The notes beneath the pieces are model-generated. The model was given only the letters and a program-made list of their open reading frames with translations, made no database searches and had not been told where the DNA came from. Source: Prorocentrum cordatum (lineage: Eukaryota; Sar; Dinophyceae; Prorocentrales; Prorocentraceae). Taken from it: 64,000 nt of DNA. Each line of letters opens with the position of its first letter. The first letter of the stretch is position 1. A program made the translations under genes and the position numbers. Below, in pieces: positions 41,917 through 53,895 of the stretch. The DNA is taken from contig CAUYUJ010015962.1 of NCBI GenBank assembly GCA_963575745.1, positions 239,476-303,475 of the forward strand. The letters run 5' to 3'.

Positions 41917-42490
41917 ATGCACATTCGCTGCTGCGCCTGGAACCAGCTGTCCATGAGGCAAGCGGGCAGGTGGACCGACGTGGCTCGGCAGTTTCGGAGT
42001 TGCGGCATCGTCGGCATCTCAGGCACCCAGCTCACCACCGACACTCCTTGTGCTCAAGACCGCCTCGGACGCTTTCTACGTTTTCAGTGTGGCCGCAGCT
42101 GGACGACCGACTGGGTGTGCATTACTGGTACGAGACAAGTTTGTTTCGCCTAATCAAGTGAGAAGAGTGTGGACGTTCCCAAGCGACCTGGCTGGGAGAC
42201 TGGGCGCGGTCCGCTTTAAGTGTGACAAGACGGACGTGACCATCATAGTTGGCTACGCCCCAGTCGAGCCGCCAGGGGGGCGAGGACGCGCCGCGGCATT
42301 CAGGGCGTGCACGCAGTTTGGGGACACGCTGAAGGCGCTGCTATCTGAACTGCCTGTGCGAACGGTGCCCATAATTATGTTGCTGGCCAACGCGAGAGTA
42401 GCTACAATGTTGAGTGAGGCGGTGGGCTCGTGGATCACAATAAACGCAGCCGTGCAGTTCTATTTGGAGACGAGAGACACGAGCTCTTGA
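41917..42490 (+). pseudogene. LINE endonuclease domain, frameshifted
   Basis: CCAWNQLSMRQAGRWTDVAR and GIVGISGTQL (frame from 41,917) form the N-terminal strands of an APE-like endonuclease; after a frameshift near 42,050 the second frame gives GCALLVRDKFV, LGAVRFKCDK and TIIVGYAPVEPPGG. The catalytic Asp/His end (SDH-type motif) is not visible. It would nick target DNA for target-primed reverse transcription. Confidence 0.8.
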
Positions 42491-43387
42491 TGGACATGAA
42501 TCGTGCTGTGGGTAATGTGGAATTCAACTCAGAGACGCCGGCAAGACAAAGTTAGGATTCGATAGACTTGGAGTTCCACAACGCAGTGATGCCTATCGCG
42601 CAGAAGTACTTCGAGGTGCAACCCAAACATGCTGTGAGGCCGCAGGACACTTCTGACGCGCTAGCCAGGCGCATTCAACTGAGGTCTGAGCTGAGATCTC
42701 TCTGTGCCTGTTCTGTCCCCCTCCTCCCCCCCCCTGCCCTCTGCCCCGCCCCCTGCTCTGCTTGACTTGCCCCCCCTCTCGGCATGCGGAATGCTTGTCT
42801 TCGCATTGCATTTCATGACGTGTGTGTTCTTGCCAAGCGTCGTACTCTGTTTAGGAAAGCTGACCGCTGTGTCAGGTATTTCACGCGACGTGACAGAAAC
42901 CGTGCTATCGGGCTGCGGGGTCTGAATTGGTTGAATGCTGGGACGAGCGTAACTTTGCGGTCTCTTGGGAATCAAGTAGGAAGCGTAACGGAAAATCGCT
43001 CGGCCCGAAGTTGCGATTGCATTCTGCCCCCCACACGTTTTTAGACTGCGACACGTGGTCTACCATTTTTTCTCAGCCTGGGGGAGAGGGGGGCTTCGCA
43101 GCGCGTGCGCCGATGTACGATGAGGCGCTCGACGCGAGGCTGACTCGCGACCCTAAGGAAGATGACATGAGCTCTGCCACTGCTGACACGAAAGAGGCGT
43201 ACGGTAAAATCTCGGGTTTCTTTAGGCGTGCCAAACTCCGCCGAACACCTCCGTCGTGGTCCTTCCCCGCCGGCGTCTGGCGCATGCTTTTTTTTGGCCG
43301 AAGGAATTTATACCGAATCAGAGCAGGGCTAGGGGCTGAAACTGAGAGTTGGGATCTACTTGCGATTAGGCACTGTCTTGTCTGTTC

Positions 43388-45281
43388 ATGACCATTGTAG
43401 CTGTCAGGTTCCATGTAGAGGCTCCGCTGATCTGGCACTGTAGTCAAGCTTTCAATCTGAGCAAGTCTAATGGGAAGATCGAGTGTGCTGGGCTCCGATT
43501 GGTACATGCACTAGACCCCTTTGACAAGGCGTTCTACAAGCACCTCTGGAAGGCCAACCCTTACTTATCTTCAGAGGCCTCCAGAAGCTACGCGTACGGC
43601 TACCTTAAGCACAGGAGGAGGGAGGGAACTGTTCTAGTTCAGAGTCTGGTGCAAGAACGTTTGAGAGATGCTGGGCTTAGTTACAACACGGATTTCTACG
43701 ACGCAACGAACGCGTTTCACAATGTTCCGCACGATCTGTTGCTCATGCTCATCCGCCTCAATGCAGACGAGTTCGCCACCGCGCTTTCTGCACAGCGTCT
43801 GATGCACGGTTATGTCAGCCTGGCTTGCGTCGACGGCAATTTAGAGATGGGGTTTGGTTCGGGTACGCTTACAGGAGATTATATTGCATGGCTTTGGTCC
43901 TTGGGCCCTTATCATTGGTCCGTCGACGGCATTGGTTCTCTCGAGTGTCCTGGGCTTAGCGTTTCGATCCCCTGGCTGAAACACTGCTTGGCCGATGATG
44001 TGCATGATCGTGTGCGCCTGTGTTTTTTGGTCGCAGAAGCCGATCGAGGTCGCTTTAACGTCGTTTGCTGACGATCTGGCTAGGACTCAGCTCGTGCGTT
44101 CGCTCGAAGGCCTGATCCGACTTCACAAAACAAATGCCGAGCAGTTAAAAGACAGACGAAGTATCGTGAACGTTCAGGCCAACGCAGGCAACCAGGAGTG
44201 CTTGGTCTTTTTCAGTGGCAAGGGCGCTCAAGCTGCTCGGCGCCGTCTGCTTGGAAGGAGGTATGTGGCGGAGACTGGGATTTGGAGGCTGAGGAGTGGA
44301 AAGGCCATCGCTGGGAAAGTTGTTCGTTCTTGTAGATACGTGGGGCCATATCTGCAGGCTGACGGTAGCCCTGTTGCGGAGATCCCTAGGCGTGTACAGA
44401 AAGCCAGACAGGGGTACCAGGTGTTGCAAGGTTTTTGGCAGCAGGGCACGAACAAGCGTTGGAAAAGTATTGTCTTTCATTCGGTTGTGGAAGGAGCGCT
44501 GGTCTCTGGTCTGGATCCCTTGGTTCTCCTGGGTGACAGCGTGAACAAAATTGATGGTGCACAAACATCGATGGCACGTAAGCTCCTGCGGGGGAGAGCA
44601 AGTGGCAAGCATCAACAAGAGGGGAAGGAGGTTCAATATCAAGCAATGACTAACAAGCGAGTCCTGTGTCTCGAATGGTCCCTGCCTCCCTCCCCCTTCG
44701 GGCTCAGCGACTTCAGTGATGGCAAGACGTTACTCGGCGTCCCCTGCAATTTGCAACTGTTAGGGGCAATGTTTGGGGAGAGTCATTGGGAGGACGCGGA
44801 GTACAGGAGATTAGACAAAAAAGGATTTCGTATTGGGTCCATCCGCTCATGGTGGACGCAATTTTTAGATGGTGTCGCCGACCTGTTCCGCGTCGGCGAG
44901 TGCTCGCAGTATATGATGCCTGTCCGTGAGCGACCCGCGGCAATATTCTGTGATGAAGAAGTGCGAGGTTCCTTTATAAGCGCGGATCCACATGCTCTTG
45001 TCAGCGAGTACCTAGGTACAGATACCCCCTCTTGTTTCCCTGGGGTCCTCTCCTGCCTTCCATCATCCTCCCCCTCACCCTCCCCCTTCCCCTCCGACCC
45101 CTCTCTTCGTCTGCGGGCTCTGCCTGGGGGGGGGGTATCTGTAGCGCGGAGTACCCCACTAGGCGTCAGCTCCGGCTTCATCAAGCCAACTCTCGGATTC
45201 CATATCATGGTTATCGTGAGCTTGCTAGAATGGTTACGGTGTCGAACTCTTGTATTCTATTTCGGAATGTATAGCACTTAG
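43388..45281 (+). pseudogene. LINE reverse transcriptase, frameshifted between motifs B and C
   Basis: First frame (43,388-44,071): LDPFDKAFYKHLWKANPYL, motif A YDATNAFHNVPH and motif B-like GSGTLTGD. Second frame (from 43,995): motif C FADDLARTQLV, then the thumb/connection region CLVFFSGKGAQAARRRLLG and YVGPYLQADGS. The frame changes near 44,000-44,060. Catalytic Asp residues survive but cannot be made as one protein. Confidence 0.88.
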
Positions 45282-45366
45282 AGGATTGCGAACAAACACC
45301 TTGTCAAAAACTTAACTAATAAAGCGTACCCGAGGTCCCGTGTTTCTTCGACAGTGGTTACGCATA

Positions 45367-45483
45367 TGGCTCCCCCTCCTTACGAATGCCAGCTATGTGA
45401 TTTGTTGTTCAGCAGCTACTCGGAGGCTCAGTGGCATCTCAGGCAGCATCTACCTTTGGACGACCAGATGCTCGAGCTTTAGC
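45367..45483 (+). pseudogene. C2H2 zinc-finger end of the LINE
   Basis: MAPPPYECQLCDLLFSSYSE continues AQWHLRQHL: a C-x2-C...H-x3-H finger, ending at a stop (45,481-45,483). Such fingers close the C-terminus of many LINE ORF2 proteins and of dinoflagellate LINE copies. A diverged second copy is at 45,780-45,880. Confidence 0.7.
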
Positions 45484-45639
45484 GGGACGAGGCGGTCCCG
45501 AGGCGCCGCTGTGTGGTAAAAACCATCCCCCACACCTCTTGGGACACCTCTGGTGCGGTTGGGGGTGCTTGTTTTGGCCTGTGGGCCCCCTCGCGGTGGT
45601 TGTTTGTTTGTGGCCCCATCCCGCACTTGGGGGTGTCCC

Positions 45640-45672
45640 AGGAGGTGTGTGTGTGTGTGTGTGTTTCTCCAC
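45640..45672. repeat. short (GT)n tract
   Basis: GTGTGT microsatellite between the two LINE fragments. Confidence 0.85.
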
Positions 45673-45779
45673 GCGCGGCGCGCGTTTTGTACTGTGCGTG
45701 CGAAGGTGTGAAGATTTCTGCGCTTCTGCCCCGCGGGGGTCCGCTCGGTGTGCTGGCACTGTTTGGGTTTGCGTCGTCT

Positions 45780-46620
45780 GTTACGGCTAGTTGGTCTTCT
45801 GCTGCGTGCAGCTGCTTGAGGCTCAGTGGCATCGAAGGCTTATCTATTGGTCGATCAGTTACTCGAAATATTGCGGGCAGTGTGTTGTACAGATGAGTCA
45901 GCCGCAATGGGCCACGGTATTCGGCCAAGTCGGTGCCTTTCCCGCCGCTGCGGCCGCTGCCGATCCTGGAGTTCAGGCTCGTGAGCGTCTCGCTGTCGAA
46001 GACGGCACTGTAGAGAAGAAGGCTGGTCTGGCGCTCAAGCTCGGTGTCATCAATGCTCAGCGTAATCGTCTATTGGAGGCTGCTTGCACTACTCAATTCA
46101 CTATCAAGGTTTAGGATCCCATCTTCACCTCAATGATGGACGCCCATGACAAAGAGTACCTCCCACGCGGGAAAGGCCAAAAGGGCCCGGCTTGGGCGCC
46201 CTCGACAGCTTCATGTTCACTGGTGCCGTCGTGACGCTGATGCCGCGTGCGAACCCTGAGCAGCAAGCCATACTGCGAAAGTGTCTCGACAATTTTGTGC
46301 CAGACAGCGTTCAGTCCCAGCTTCTTGTCAAGCTCTTTCGCACTGAACAAATGTACGACTCCAAGGTGCGTAGGCTGATGATCGCAGTCGCTGATCCCAC
46401 TCTCGAGGCCACGGTCGTGCAGCTTTTAATCGCTTCGAAGGAGGAGGCTTCGGTTTTCACGGGTCCGCGCCCTGCTGGCTACCTCGAGCTCGAGGGGCAA
46501 GGTTTGATTGCTCCTAAGTGGCTGGAGGCTCCTGAGCGCAGCAGCTCGGACGATCTTCGGCCGTGCGCCAACGTCTGCCGAAAGGCACCGTCGCTGGCGC
46601 CCTCCAGTTGCGGAGTGCCA
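45780..46620 (+). pseudogene. second LINE fragment: finger remnant plus ORF1-like sequence
   Basis: 45,780-45,880 is a diverged repeat of the C2H2 end (AGGCTCAGTGGCATC shared with 45,424). From 45,893 a frame encodes MSQPQWATVFGQVGAFPAAA, AVEDGTVEKKAGLALKLGVI and INAQRNRLLEAAC, then a stop at 46,112; another frame from 46,192 continues TGAVVTLMPRANPEQQAIL and LLVKLFRTEQMYDSKVRR. This looks like the 5' ORF of a related element, joined head to tail. Assignment as ORF1 is an inference from position. Confidence 0.5.
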
Positions 46621-46699
46621 GGAACGAGGTTTGAGGGGGGAACCCCATTTAATCTCCCTAGATCGTTGAGCGTCGGTCTCGGTGGAGCCTTACCTTACC

Positions 46700-46955
46700 T
46701 TGCCTCCTCCTCTTCCTCCTCCTCCTTGTTCCATCCTCCTCCTGCCCCCCCTCCTCGGCCTCCTCTTCCTCCTTCCTCCTCCCCCTGCTCTTCCGCCTCC
46801 TCCTTCTCCTCCTTCTTCCTTCCTCCTCTTGACACCCCCTCCTCCTCCTCTTCCTCCTGTTCCCTCCCTACTCCTCCCCCTCCTCCTTCTCCTCCTCTTC
46901 CTCCTCCTCCTCCTCCTCCTCCTGCTCCTCCTCCTCCCATTGACACATTGACATG
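46700..46955. repeat. (CCT)n microsatellite cluster
   Basis: Interrupted CCT/TTCCTCC tracts. The next 46,956-47,270 shows no gene. Confidence 0.88.
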
Positions 46956-47268
46956 CGCGAGAAGGCGGGCTCCTGCGCTCCAGGGGGGCCTTCGCGATTG
47001 CTCACGATTCCAGCGGGTCGCGATCTGCCACCTAAGATGGGCGAGTTGCCTCAGGGGCCACACGAGCAAAACCCTCCGGCTTCTTCCCTTGCGGCTACTT
47101 CCGAAATATGTAGATCCCTGCAATGGCGGGTCGGCCGCAGGGGCAGAACAAGTGGCCTCGTTGGACGCGGCCAATCCTCAACGCCTGAAACAAAAAACAA
47201 ACACCCTTTTAGTCATGCAAAGATTGGGGCGGCGGGACGGGCGAACATCACACATACACAACACACAC

Positions 47269-47269
<1 letters not shown>

Positions 47270-47324
<55 letters not shown>

Positions 47325-47335
47325 ATATGTATACG
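47270..47335. repeat. (TA)n microsatellite
   Basis: TATATA run with a few interruptions, directly before the GTGATCCACCGCCG module. Confidence 0.93.
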
Positions 47336-48215
47336 AGAGCGTGATCCACCGCCGCTTTACTGTGGAAAATTGCCAACCTTTTCCTCCGGAGCCCGGGGGT
47401 CGCCCCCCCCCCCCCCGTCCGAAAATCCGCCCCCCCCCTGCTGGAACCCCTCCCCCCCCCCCCCTCTCCCCCGGCACAACCCCCCCCTCCCTAACCCCTC
47501 CCCTAACCCCTCCCCCCCCCCCCTCCCGCTCGAAAACCGGGGGGGGGTCACTACCGGTTCGACCCCCCCCCCCCTCCAGATCCGGAAAACCGGAGGGGGT
47601 CACTACCGGTTCGAACCCCTCCCCCCCGCACCCCCCCCCTCCGCATCCGGAAAACCGGGAGGGGTCACTACCGGTTCGAACCCCTCTCCCCCCCCCCCCC
47701 CCCTTACCCTCCGATCCCGAAAACCGGAGGGGGTCACTACCGGTTCGAACCCCCCCCCCCCTACTCACCGCCAGCAACCCAAAGCATCCGGCAACCTGAA
47801 AAATGAAGGGTTGAAGGGTTGAACGGTTGAGCGCGATATTCTCAGGTTGAAACTAAGGTTGAACGGTTGGGCGGGTTGACGGGTTGACGGGTTGGGCGAA
47901 GGGTTGAAACTAAGGTTGAACGGTTGGGCGAAGGGTTGGGCGAAGGGTTGAAACTAAGGTTGAAGGGTTGGGCGAAGGGTTGAAACTAAGGTTGAACGGT
48001 TGGCCGAAGGGTTGGGCGAAGGGTTGGGCGAAGGGTTGGATCTAGGGTTGACGGGTTGGGTGAAGGGTTGGGCGAAGGGTTGGGCGAAGGCTTGGATCTA
48101 GGGTTGACGGGTTGGGTGAAGGATTGGCTGAAGTGTTGGATCTAGGGGTGAAACCGAAGTTGAACGGGTTGGTGGAAGGGTTTGGGCTCTAGGGTAACAG
48201 CTGGCTTTGAAGCTT
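47336..48215. repeat. composite dispersed repeat, copy 2, with GGGTTGAA array
   Basis: GTGATCCACCGCCGCTTTAC (47,341), C-rich tract, four GTCACTACCGGTTCGAACCC units (47,540-47,755), CAACCCAAAGCATCCGGCAA then CCTGAAAAATGAA (47,775), then a GGGTTGAAACTAAGGTTGAA / GGGCGAA minisatellite to 48,200. The CCGGCAACCTGAAAAATGAA joint is inverted at 59,735-59,780. Confidence 0.85.
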
Positions 48216-48299
48216 GGAGGTTCGGCGATCGGTGTGCAACTGAAGATGAAGGTCCCGCAGGTCTGTGGGGGAAGTTGAGTCTATGGCTGCAGGTTTCGA

Positions 48300-48900
48300 T
48301 ATGCGGGCGAAATTGAAATTGAAGGATTGTTTAAAAGGTTGGACATAATTGAAGTTGAAGGGTTAGTTGGCGGTTTGGATCTAGGGTTGGAACGAAGAGC
48401 ACGAAGTGATGATGATGCGGAGGAGGAAGAGGAGGACGAGGAGGAGAGGAACGAATATGAGCGACGATGTAGAAGAAAGATCAGGCGAATGGTGATGAAA
48501 TGGAGGATGTGGTGGTGGCTGAGGAGGAGCAGGGACGGGGGGGAAAAGGAGGAGGACGATAAGGATGATGATGAGGGCGAGTGCAGTTATACGCTGCACA
48601 CGCGCGCGTACATACTAGTATATGGTTGCGCACGTGTACATGTTTATATACGTGTGTGCACGCGTGTGTGTAAGTGTGTACATATAAACGCATATATGTA
48701 CATGCGTACACATACATGTATATATGTGTACAACGCATATGTGTAAGTACGTATATATAAACGCAGCGTGTGCACGTGTTGTATCGTACATATACATACA
48801 TAGTTGTATTGATCACACATGCATATGTATGCACGGATACATATGTATAGTTATGTGTACGTAGTTGTGTGTAAACACATACACAGTTTGGTATTTCTAT
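48300..48900. other. GGA/GAT-rich then TG/TA-rich gene-free stretch
   Basis: AGGAGG and GATGATG words to 48,590, then alternating GTGTAC/ATATGTACA repeats (48,600-48,890). Cys/Val/Tyr-rich frames are repeat artefacts. Confidence 0.6.
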
Positions 48901-48914
48901 TTACGCATGTACAG

Positions 48915-49030
48915 AGCCAACATGTTGATCATGACGGCGGCCCAAACGGCCAGCCAGCATGTCGGCAACCCAAACGGCCAACATGTACGGACAGACAGCC
49001 AGCATGTCGGCGGGCCAAACGGCGCGGCGG
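48915..49030. repeat. short tandem CAAACGGCCAGCATGTCGG units
   Basis: Three or four units of about 33-35 bp (CCAAACGGCCA...CATGT). Confidence 0.7.
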
Positions 49031-49239
49031 TGTGGGCGAAACCTTACATGAAACGCACGCTCGCAAATCTGCAATTCGCTGTGAGGCGACCGATCGCCCC
49101 CCACCCTCAGAAGCGCGGTTTGGTCAAGATTTCGCAGCGAATCCTGCCGTGGCGACGAGGCCCCACCCCCCCAGGATGCCCAGAAACAACAAAAACCGTT
49201 CGAACAAAAACACAAACCTAACTCCTCGGACCTCGCTCC

Positions 49240-49665
49240 TCCTTCGCCTCCTCCTCCTCCCCCCACCTTGTCGTCGCCGTCCTCCTCCTCCTCCTCCTCC
49301 TCCTCCTCCTCCTCCTCCCCCTCCTCCGCCTCCATTTCCCCTCCTCCTCCCCCTCCTCCTCCTCCTCCTCCTCCTCCTCCTCCTCCTCCTCCTTCTCCTC
49401 CTAGCTGGGGCATCGGTGATGACGCGGTGCTCTCGGGCCCGCACCTCCGACGCCGTGAAAAAAAAAAGGGGGCGCCTTCGGGCGATGTCCGACGCCCTGA
49501 AAAAAAAGGGGACGCCTTCGGGCGGTGATGGATGAGGAGGAGGAAAGGGAGGAGGAGGAGGAGGAGGATGAGGGGGATGAGGAGGAGGAGGAGGAAGACT
49601 TGGGATGAAGAAGATAAGGATGATGATGATGATGATGATGAGGAGGAGGATGAGGATGCACCGCT
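49240..49665. repeat. (CCT)n then (GGA)n, with twin poly-A blocks
   Basis: CCT triplets 49,240-49,402; GGA/GAT triplets 49,525-49,660. Between them GCCCTGAAAAAAAAGGGGACG-like blocks with CCTTCGGGCG occur twice (49,455 and 49,497). Confidence 0.88.
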
Positions 49666-49808
49666 AGCAGCCAAGGTACACGGGCAGCAAACCTGCCAGT
49701 GAGGAGGGTGCCCCTTCTGACGCAGAGGTCGGGCGCATGCCGTCACGTTCTCCTATGGAGGGGTGTTAGAACATGCGGCAGACGACAATGCGAAACAACT
49801 GAACAGCG

Positions 49809-52230
49809 TTACGTCGTAGACCAGACATGTCGATCGCAGTGCATGCCCCACCTGTATTTGGATATCACTGCAGCAGGGACCAGGTGAAGCTGAATTCCAA
49901 AGGAGCAAGACTTTGCAGCTCGCTTCATATCTGGCACGAAACTTTCGTCGATCCAGCACGCGCCCAGTCGAGGGCTCAGGAACATGCTTCTGTCGGCAAA
50001 ATGCCGTAGCCAATGGAATTTGGGCGTCATGTTCCATAGTAGATCTCCACTCGGGCCCCCGTCTGCTGCATGACCGGGGACACTATACAGCCGCAAAAAA
50101 GAATGGACTTCCACTTTGAGCGAGTTGGAGCTTCCTGGCGTCATGAACCAATCATTTGCATGTAAATCAATTATCCGCTGTGCCTCAACCAAGTGCCCAA
50201 GAAGAGTCTCAACTCGCCTGAAGAGTACGTCGCCACTTGGAAGAGCTAGAATGCGATCCCTGCACCGGACCCACACGCGACGCAGGGGCGCGACCAAGTG
50301 CTTGACTTGGCCGCCCTTCCCTTTCAGTTTGTGGTATTGTCCTCGAGGATTCTTTTTATTCTGCGAACCAAGATAACCCCAAGGTGGGATATTCATGAAA
50401 CTCATCACATTTTTCATATGCCTCCAGAACCCAAGACCAAACATGATCGATGTTGGCGCTTGGTGTGCCAGGGAGCGCTCTGTATACCAATAAATATAGA
50501 ACTGAACCCAGCGTCCACTGTGCCGCGCCTAAGTGAATAATATGGAGTTCATCAGGTTCCAGGTTTACACACGATAAAAATGATACGTGCGAGAACGGCC
50601 TGCGGGCACTTGCCGCGTTTGCCGCGCGCCAAACCCGTGCTGAGTATATCCTCCCCATCCAAAGCGCAGTTGGGTTGAAGTTGTAAGACTGCATCGGTAG
50701 CGGTGTTCCCGTTGCAACCGACGAAGGACAACACGAGCAAAATGCACCGGCGCCGTAGTGTAGCATGCCGAGGCCCTTTTTGTAATAATCCAAATCGCCT
50801 TTTATGCCCCATGGCACGATGAATTTTCCATCGATAAGAAGTTGCCCTGCGAGAGCGAATTCAGCTGGCGAGTCGTTCGCCGCGCAATCAACTCCAAGGT
50901 GGTCGTTCGATGGCCAGCGGCCATCATACGCTGCATTCACTAACCAAACGATAACGCGCCATGCCTCGTCCATGGTGTCAACGCCATATGTGGCCCGAGT
51001 GGCCTTGGAGTCTTCGAAGATACCGAAGATGTAATTCTTGAGCCGTCGAACTGCACCCCCAGGCGCGAACGGCGACTGCCGCGAAATGCAATCGAACGAC
51101 TTAGAGTGATGACCTCCGATGCCAGTTACTGGCACGGCGTCGCCATGGATGCTGAAGGGGGCGGCGTTGTCCCCCCACCCCCCCCTGCCCGTCATGGGAT
51201 GCCCCTCAAGACGGGGGTCGCGCCGAGCCTCCACTTCTGTCCAGAACGCCCGCGGGGCGCGCCCGTCGGACATCAGTCCTAGCGAAACCTTCCTTGTCGT
51301 TCTGCCACCAATTAGCTAGCAACGCGTGAGGGAGCATGAACGGCATCGGTGTTTGTATGCAAGCGTGCGCTGGCGGTGCAAGAGGGCGTAGCGCTCGCCT
51401 CCTCTTGAGGGTCAGCACGTGCACATTGAAGAAGTTAGCCTTCGGCAGGAGCGGCTCGCCGAGGTACGCCTTTAAATCCGCGTTAACGTCGCCTGGCAGT
51501 AACAGAACGGAGGGCGAGGAGGATGATCGGGAGGACTCCCCCCTATCATCCGAGGAGGAGGAGGAGGAGGAGGAGGAGTCAGGGGTCAGGAGTCAGGGGC
51601 CAGGAGTCAGGAATCAGATGTCCAGAAATACTCCAGGAACACGCCATGCGGAACATTGCCCCGATGCACAAATTTTAGACCCCCCCTCCCCCCCTCCTGT
51701 TTAAGTAAATGGGGGGGGGGGGGGGGGGGGGGGGGTCTAGAGTTGGGTGAATTCCCATGGAATTCAACCACTTTCGCTCCCAGGATGCCACCAACAAGGG
51801 GCCCCAAACAGGGGCCCATGAGGGCCAGAAAATAACTCCAGATGGCCACCCTGTGGGCCCTGGCCTTCTTGGCATTCTCGGCGATGCGATAAACCGATGG
51901 GGCAGGCGGGGTGGTGGATGGAAGGACTTTGATGCAGCAGTAGCCTGGGCGCTGACCAGAGGCCCCGAGCATTGACAACGCACGTGACACATTGCACTCG
52001 GCGCCGTCTGCATACGCTGCGGCAGCGAGTCTTTGACCTTCAACGGCGGGTCTGTAGCCCCACGACCAATCACGAATTAGTTTTCTGCCCAAAATCGAGT
52101 CAAACCGTACTGCAGGAGCAGGTGGCTCGCGTAGATCTTGGAGTTCCTGCAGTGCAGTTGCTTTTTGGCGGGCGCCGCCATGATGAGCGCGGTGCTCCAG
52201 GAGGGCCCGACGGTCATCTGACGACGACAT
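49809..52230 (-). pseudogene. decayed copy of an abundant dinoflagellate protein family (function unknown)
   Basis: Begins ATG at 52,230 directly after a spliced-leader relic: MSSSDDRRALLEHRAHHGGA, LIRDWSWGYRPAVEG. A G-run, (GGA)n and other inserted sequence break it at 51,550-51,950. It resumes at 51,480-51,290 (FMLPHALLANWWQND), then 51,273-50,356 (FSIHGDAVPVTGIG, YDGRWPSNDHLGVDC, LGMLHYGAGAFCSCCPSS, CVNLEPDELHIIHLGAAQWT), and after a one-base shift near 50,365 to 49,809 (NMTPKFHWLRHFADRSM, CWIDESFVP). I recall the pattern (HGDG, CVFCP-like pair, MHIVHLG, PKFH, DEDF) from a large family in dinoflagellate genomes that looks transposon-derived, but no activity can be assigned. Confidence 0.7.
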
Positions 52231-52246
52231 GAGCCAAAATGGCTAC
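52230..52246 (-). promoter_or_regulatory. spliced-leader relic abutting a start codon
   Basis: The minus strand reads GTAGCCATTTTGGCTC followed by ATG: 16 contiguous bases identical to the leader (positions 3-18), fused directly to the start codon at 52,230. The best preserved relic in the window; it marks insertion of a trans-spliced mRNA copy. Confidence 0.92.
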
Positions 52247-52264
52247 TGATCCCGATCTTGTTTG

Positions 52265-53090
52265 AATCATCACAAACGCGTCGCTAACCCCAAACAGCGG
52301 CGTTGTTTCCTTTTGAGCGGTGGTTGGTGAGTCAGCCAGCTTCTGGTTTTTTATATTATTTTGTTTGTTTGTTGTTTGCGAGCGCAAGCGCAGGGTTGAC
52401 CCCAAAACAGTACAGCGTGCTATGTGTTCGTTAATTGTTTGAGCCCGTTGTTGTGAATGCAAATGCACGGTTGACCCCAAACAGTAGTTCGCTTTCTTTG
52501 ACCACTAATCGTGTGAACTCGTTGTTGCGAGTGGAAGCGCATGGTTGACCCCAAACACTTATTCGCTTTGACTGACCGCTAGTGATTCAAACTCGTTATT
52601 ATGAATGCAAACGTGTGGTTTACCCCACACAGTATTTCGGTATGTTCGACCGCTAATTGTTCAACTGGTTACTGTGTGTGGAAGCGCATGTTTGACCCCC
52701 AAACAGTACTTCGCTTTGTTTCATAGTCAGCGAGTTGAACTCGCAATTCGTTGTTGTGAATGCGCGCGTATGGTTTACCCCAAGCAGTATATTGTGTTAT
52801 TTGCTAGTTAACTGTATGGGCTTGTTATTGTAAATGCAAATGTTTGGTTGGCGCCGAACAGTATTTCGCGTTGTTTGGCCGCTACTTGCTTGAGGTGGCT
52901 ATTGTGATTTCACGCGCGCGGTTGACCCCAAACAGGATTTCGATGTTTGATCGTTCGTATTTTGAAGTCGTTATTGTGTGTGCACAAATATGGCTTACCC
53001 CAAACAGTATTTCGCTTGGCTTTATCGTTCGTGTTTGATCTAGTTATTGCGAGTGGAACCGCACTGTTGACCCCAAACTGCATTTCGCTG
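52265..53090 (+). repeat. tandem array of ~75-80-bp GACCCCAAACAG units
   Basis: About 11 diverged copies of GTTGACCCCAAACAGTATTTC with TTATTGTGAATGCAAATG-like spacers (52,270; 52,397; 52,474; 52,546; 52,625; 52,695; 52,776; 52,850; 52,925; 52,997; 53,071). Less GC-rich than its surroundings. Confidence 0.85.
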
Positions 53091-53224
53091 TGCACGGGGA
53101 CCGAGGAGGAGGAGGGGGCATTCACGCACGAGGTCGCACTCGCACGAGGTCGCCTGTATCTCGCAACCAGCCGTCCGCGCGCATCGGAGCACGCGCGCAA
53201 TTCGGACCCCAGCGTGCAGCTCGG

Positions 53225-53390
53225 GTGCAGCCTGGACCATCTGATTCCTCCTATTCCTCCTCCTCTTCATCCTCCCCCATCCTCCCACTCATCCTCATCC
53301 TTATACACGTGATCATCCTTATCCTCCTCCAGCTCGCCATCATGATCCTCCTGCTCCTGGCCCTCATCCTGACCTCCTCCTCTTAACTCC
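53225..53390. repeat. degenerate CCT/CAT tract
   Basis: TCCTCCTC and TCATCCT words. 53,391-53,890 has no gene; 53,695-53,790 carries short tandem CATCGAAAATC units. Confidence 0.7.
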
Positions 53391-53895
53391 CTTGTCCTCC
53401 CCCTCCCCTACCCCCTGCGCGGCGTCGCCGCGCCCGTCGCTGCACGCATCGCGACAGCTAAAACGATCGCACTGCGCGGGCGCGAAGCCATGGGCGAAAC
53501 TCAGACTCAACGCACTCTGCGTTCTATCCTTGCGTTTTTTGGGGGAGCGTCGATCCTGACCTCAAAACCCAGACGCGCCCACGGGTGGGGGCAGGGCCAG
53601 CGGCGGGCCAATTTCTGCGTTTTCCCCAATCGGGTTCGAAACCACAGCGAAATAAGCTAGTCGAAGACACGCACGGGTAGTGAATCTGACGGGCCATCGA
53701 GAATCCGCCGAAAATCCATCGAAAATCGATAGGTTCTCGACGATCCCATCGAAAATCCATAGATTTTCGATTTGGTTTTCGGTGGATTCTCGATGGCCAC
53801 GGTTTCACACACATAAAACCAATTATTGTCTATCAAAAACTCGTTCGGTGTGTGATTCGAGTTCACGCAGTTTGGGCTGTCATCCTGACGAGATC

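Larger units (their letters stand above)
41917..45483 (+). mobile_element. decayed LINE (non-LTR retrotransposon)
   Basis: Remnants in order of a single LINE: an endonuclease/exonuclease/phosphatase domain (41,917-42,490), a degraded linker (42,560-43,390), reverse transcriptase (43,388-45,281) and a C2H2 finger (45,367-45,483). Several frameshifts separate the parts, so the copy is dead. It lies in intron 1 of the M16 gene in opposite orientation. Confidence 0.85.
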
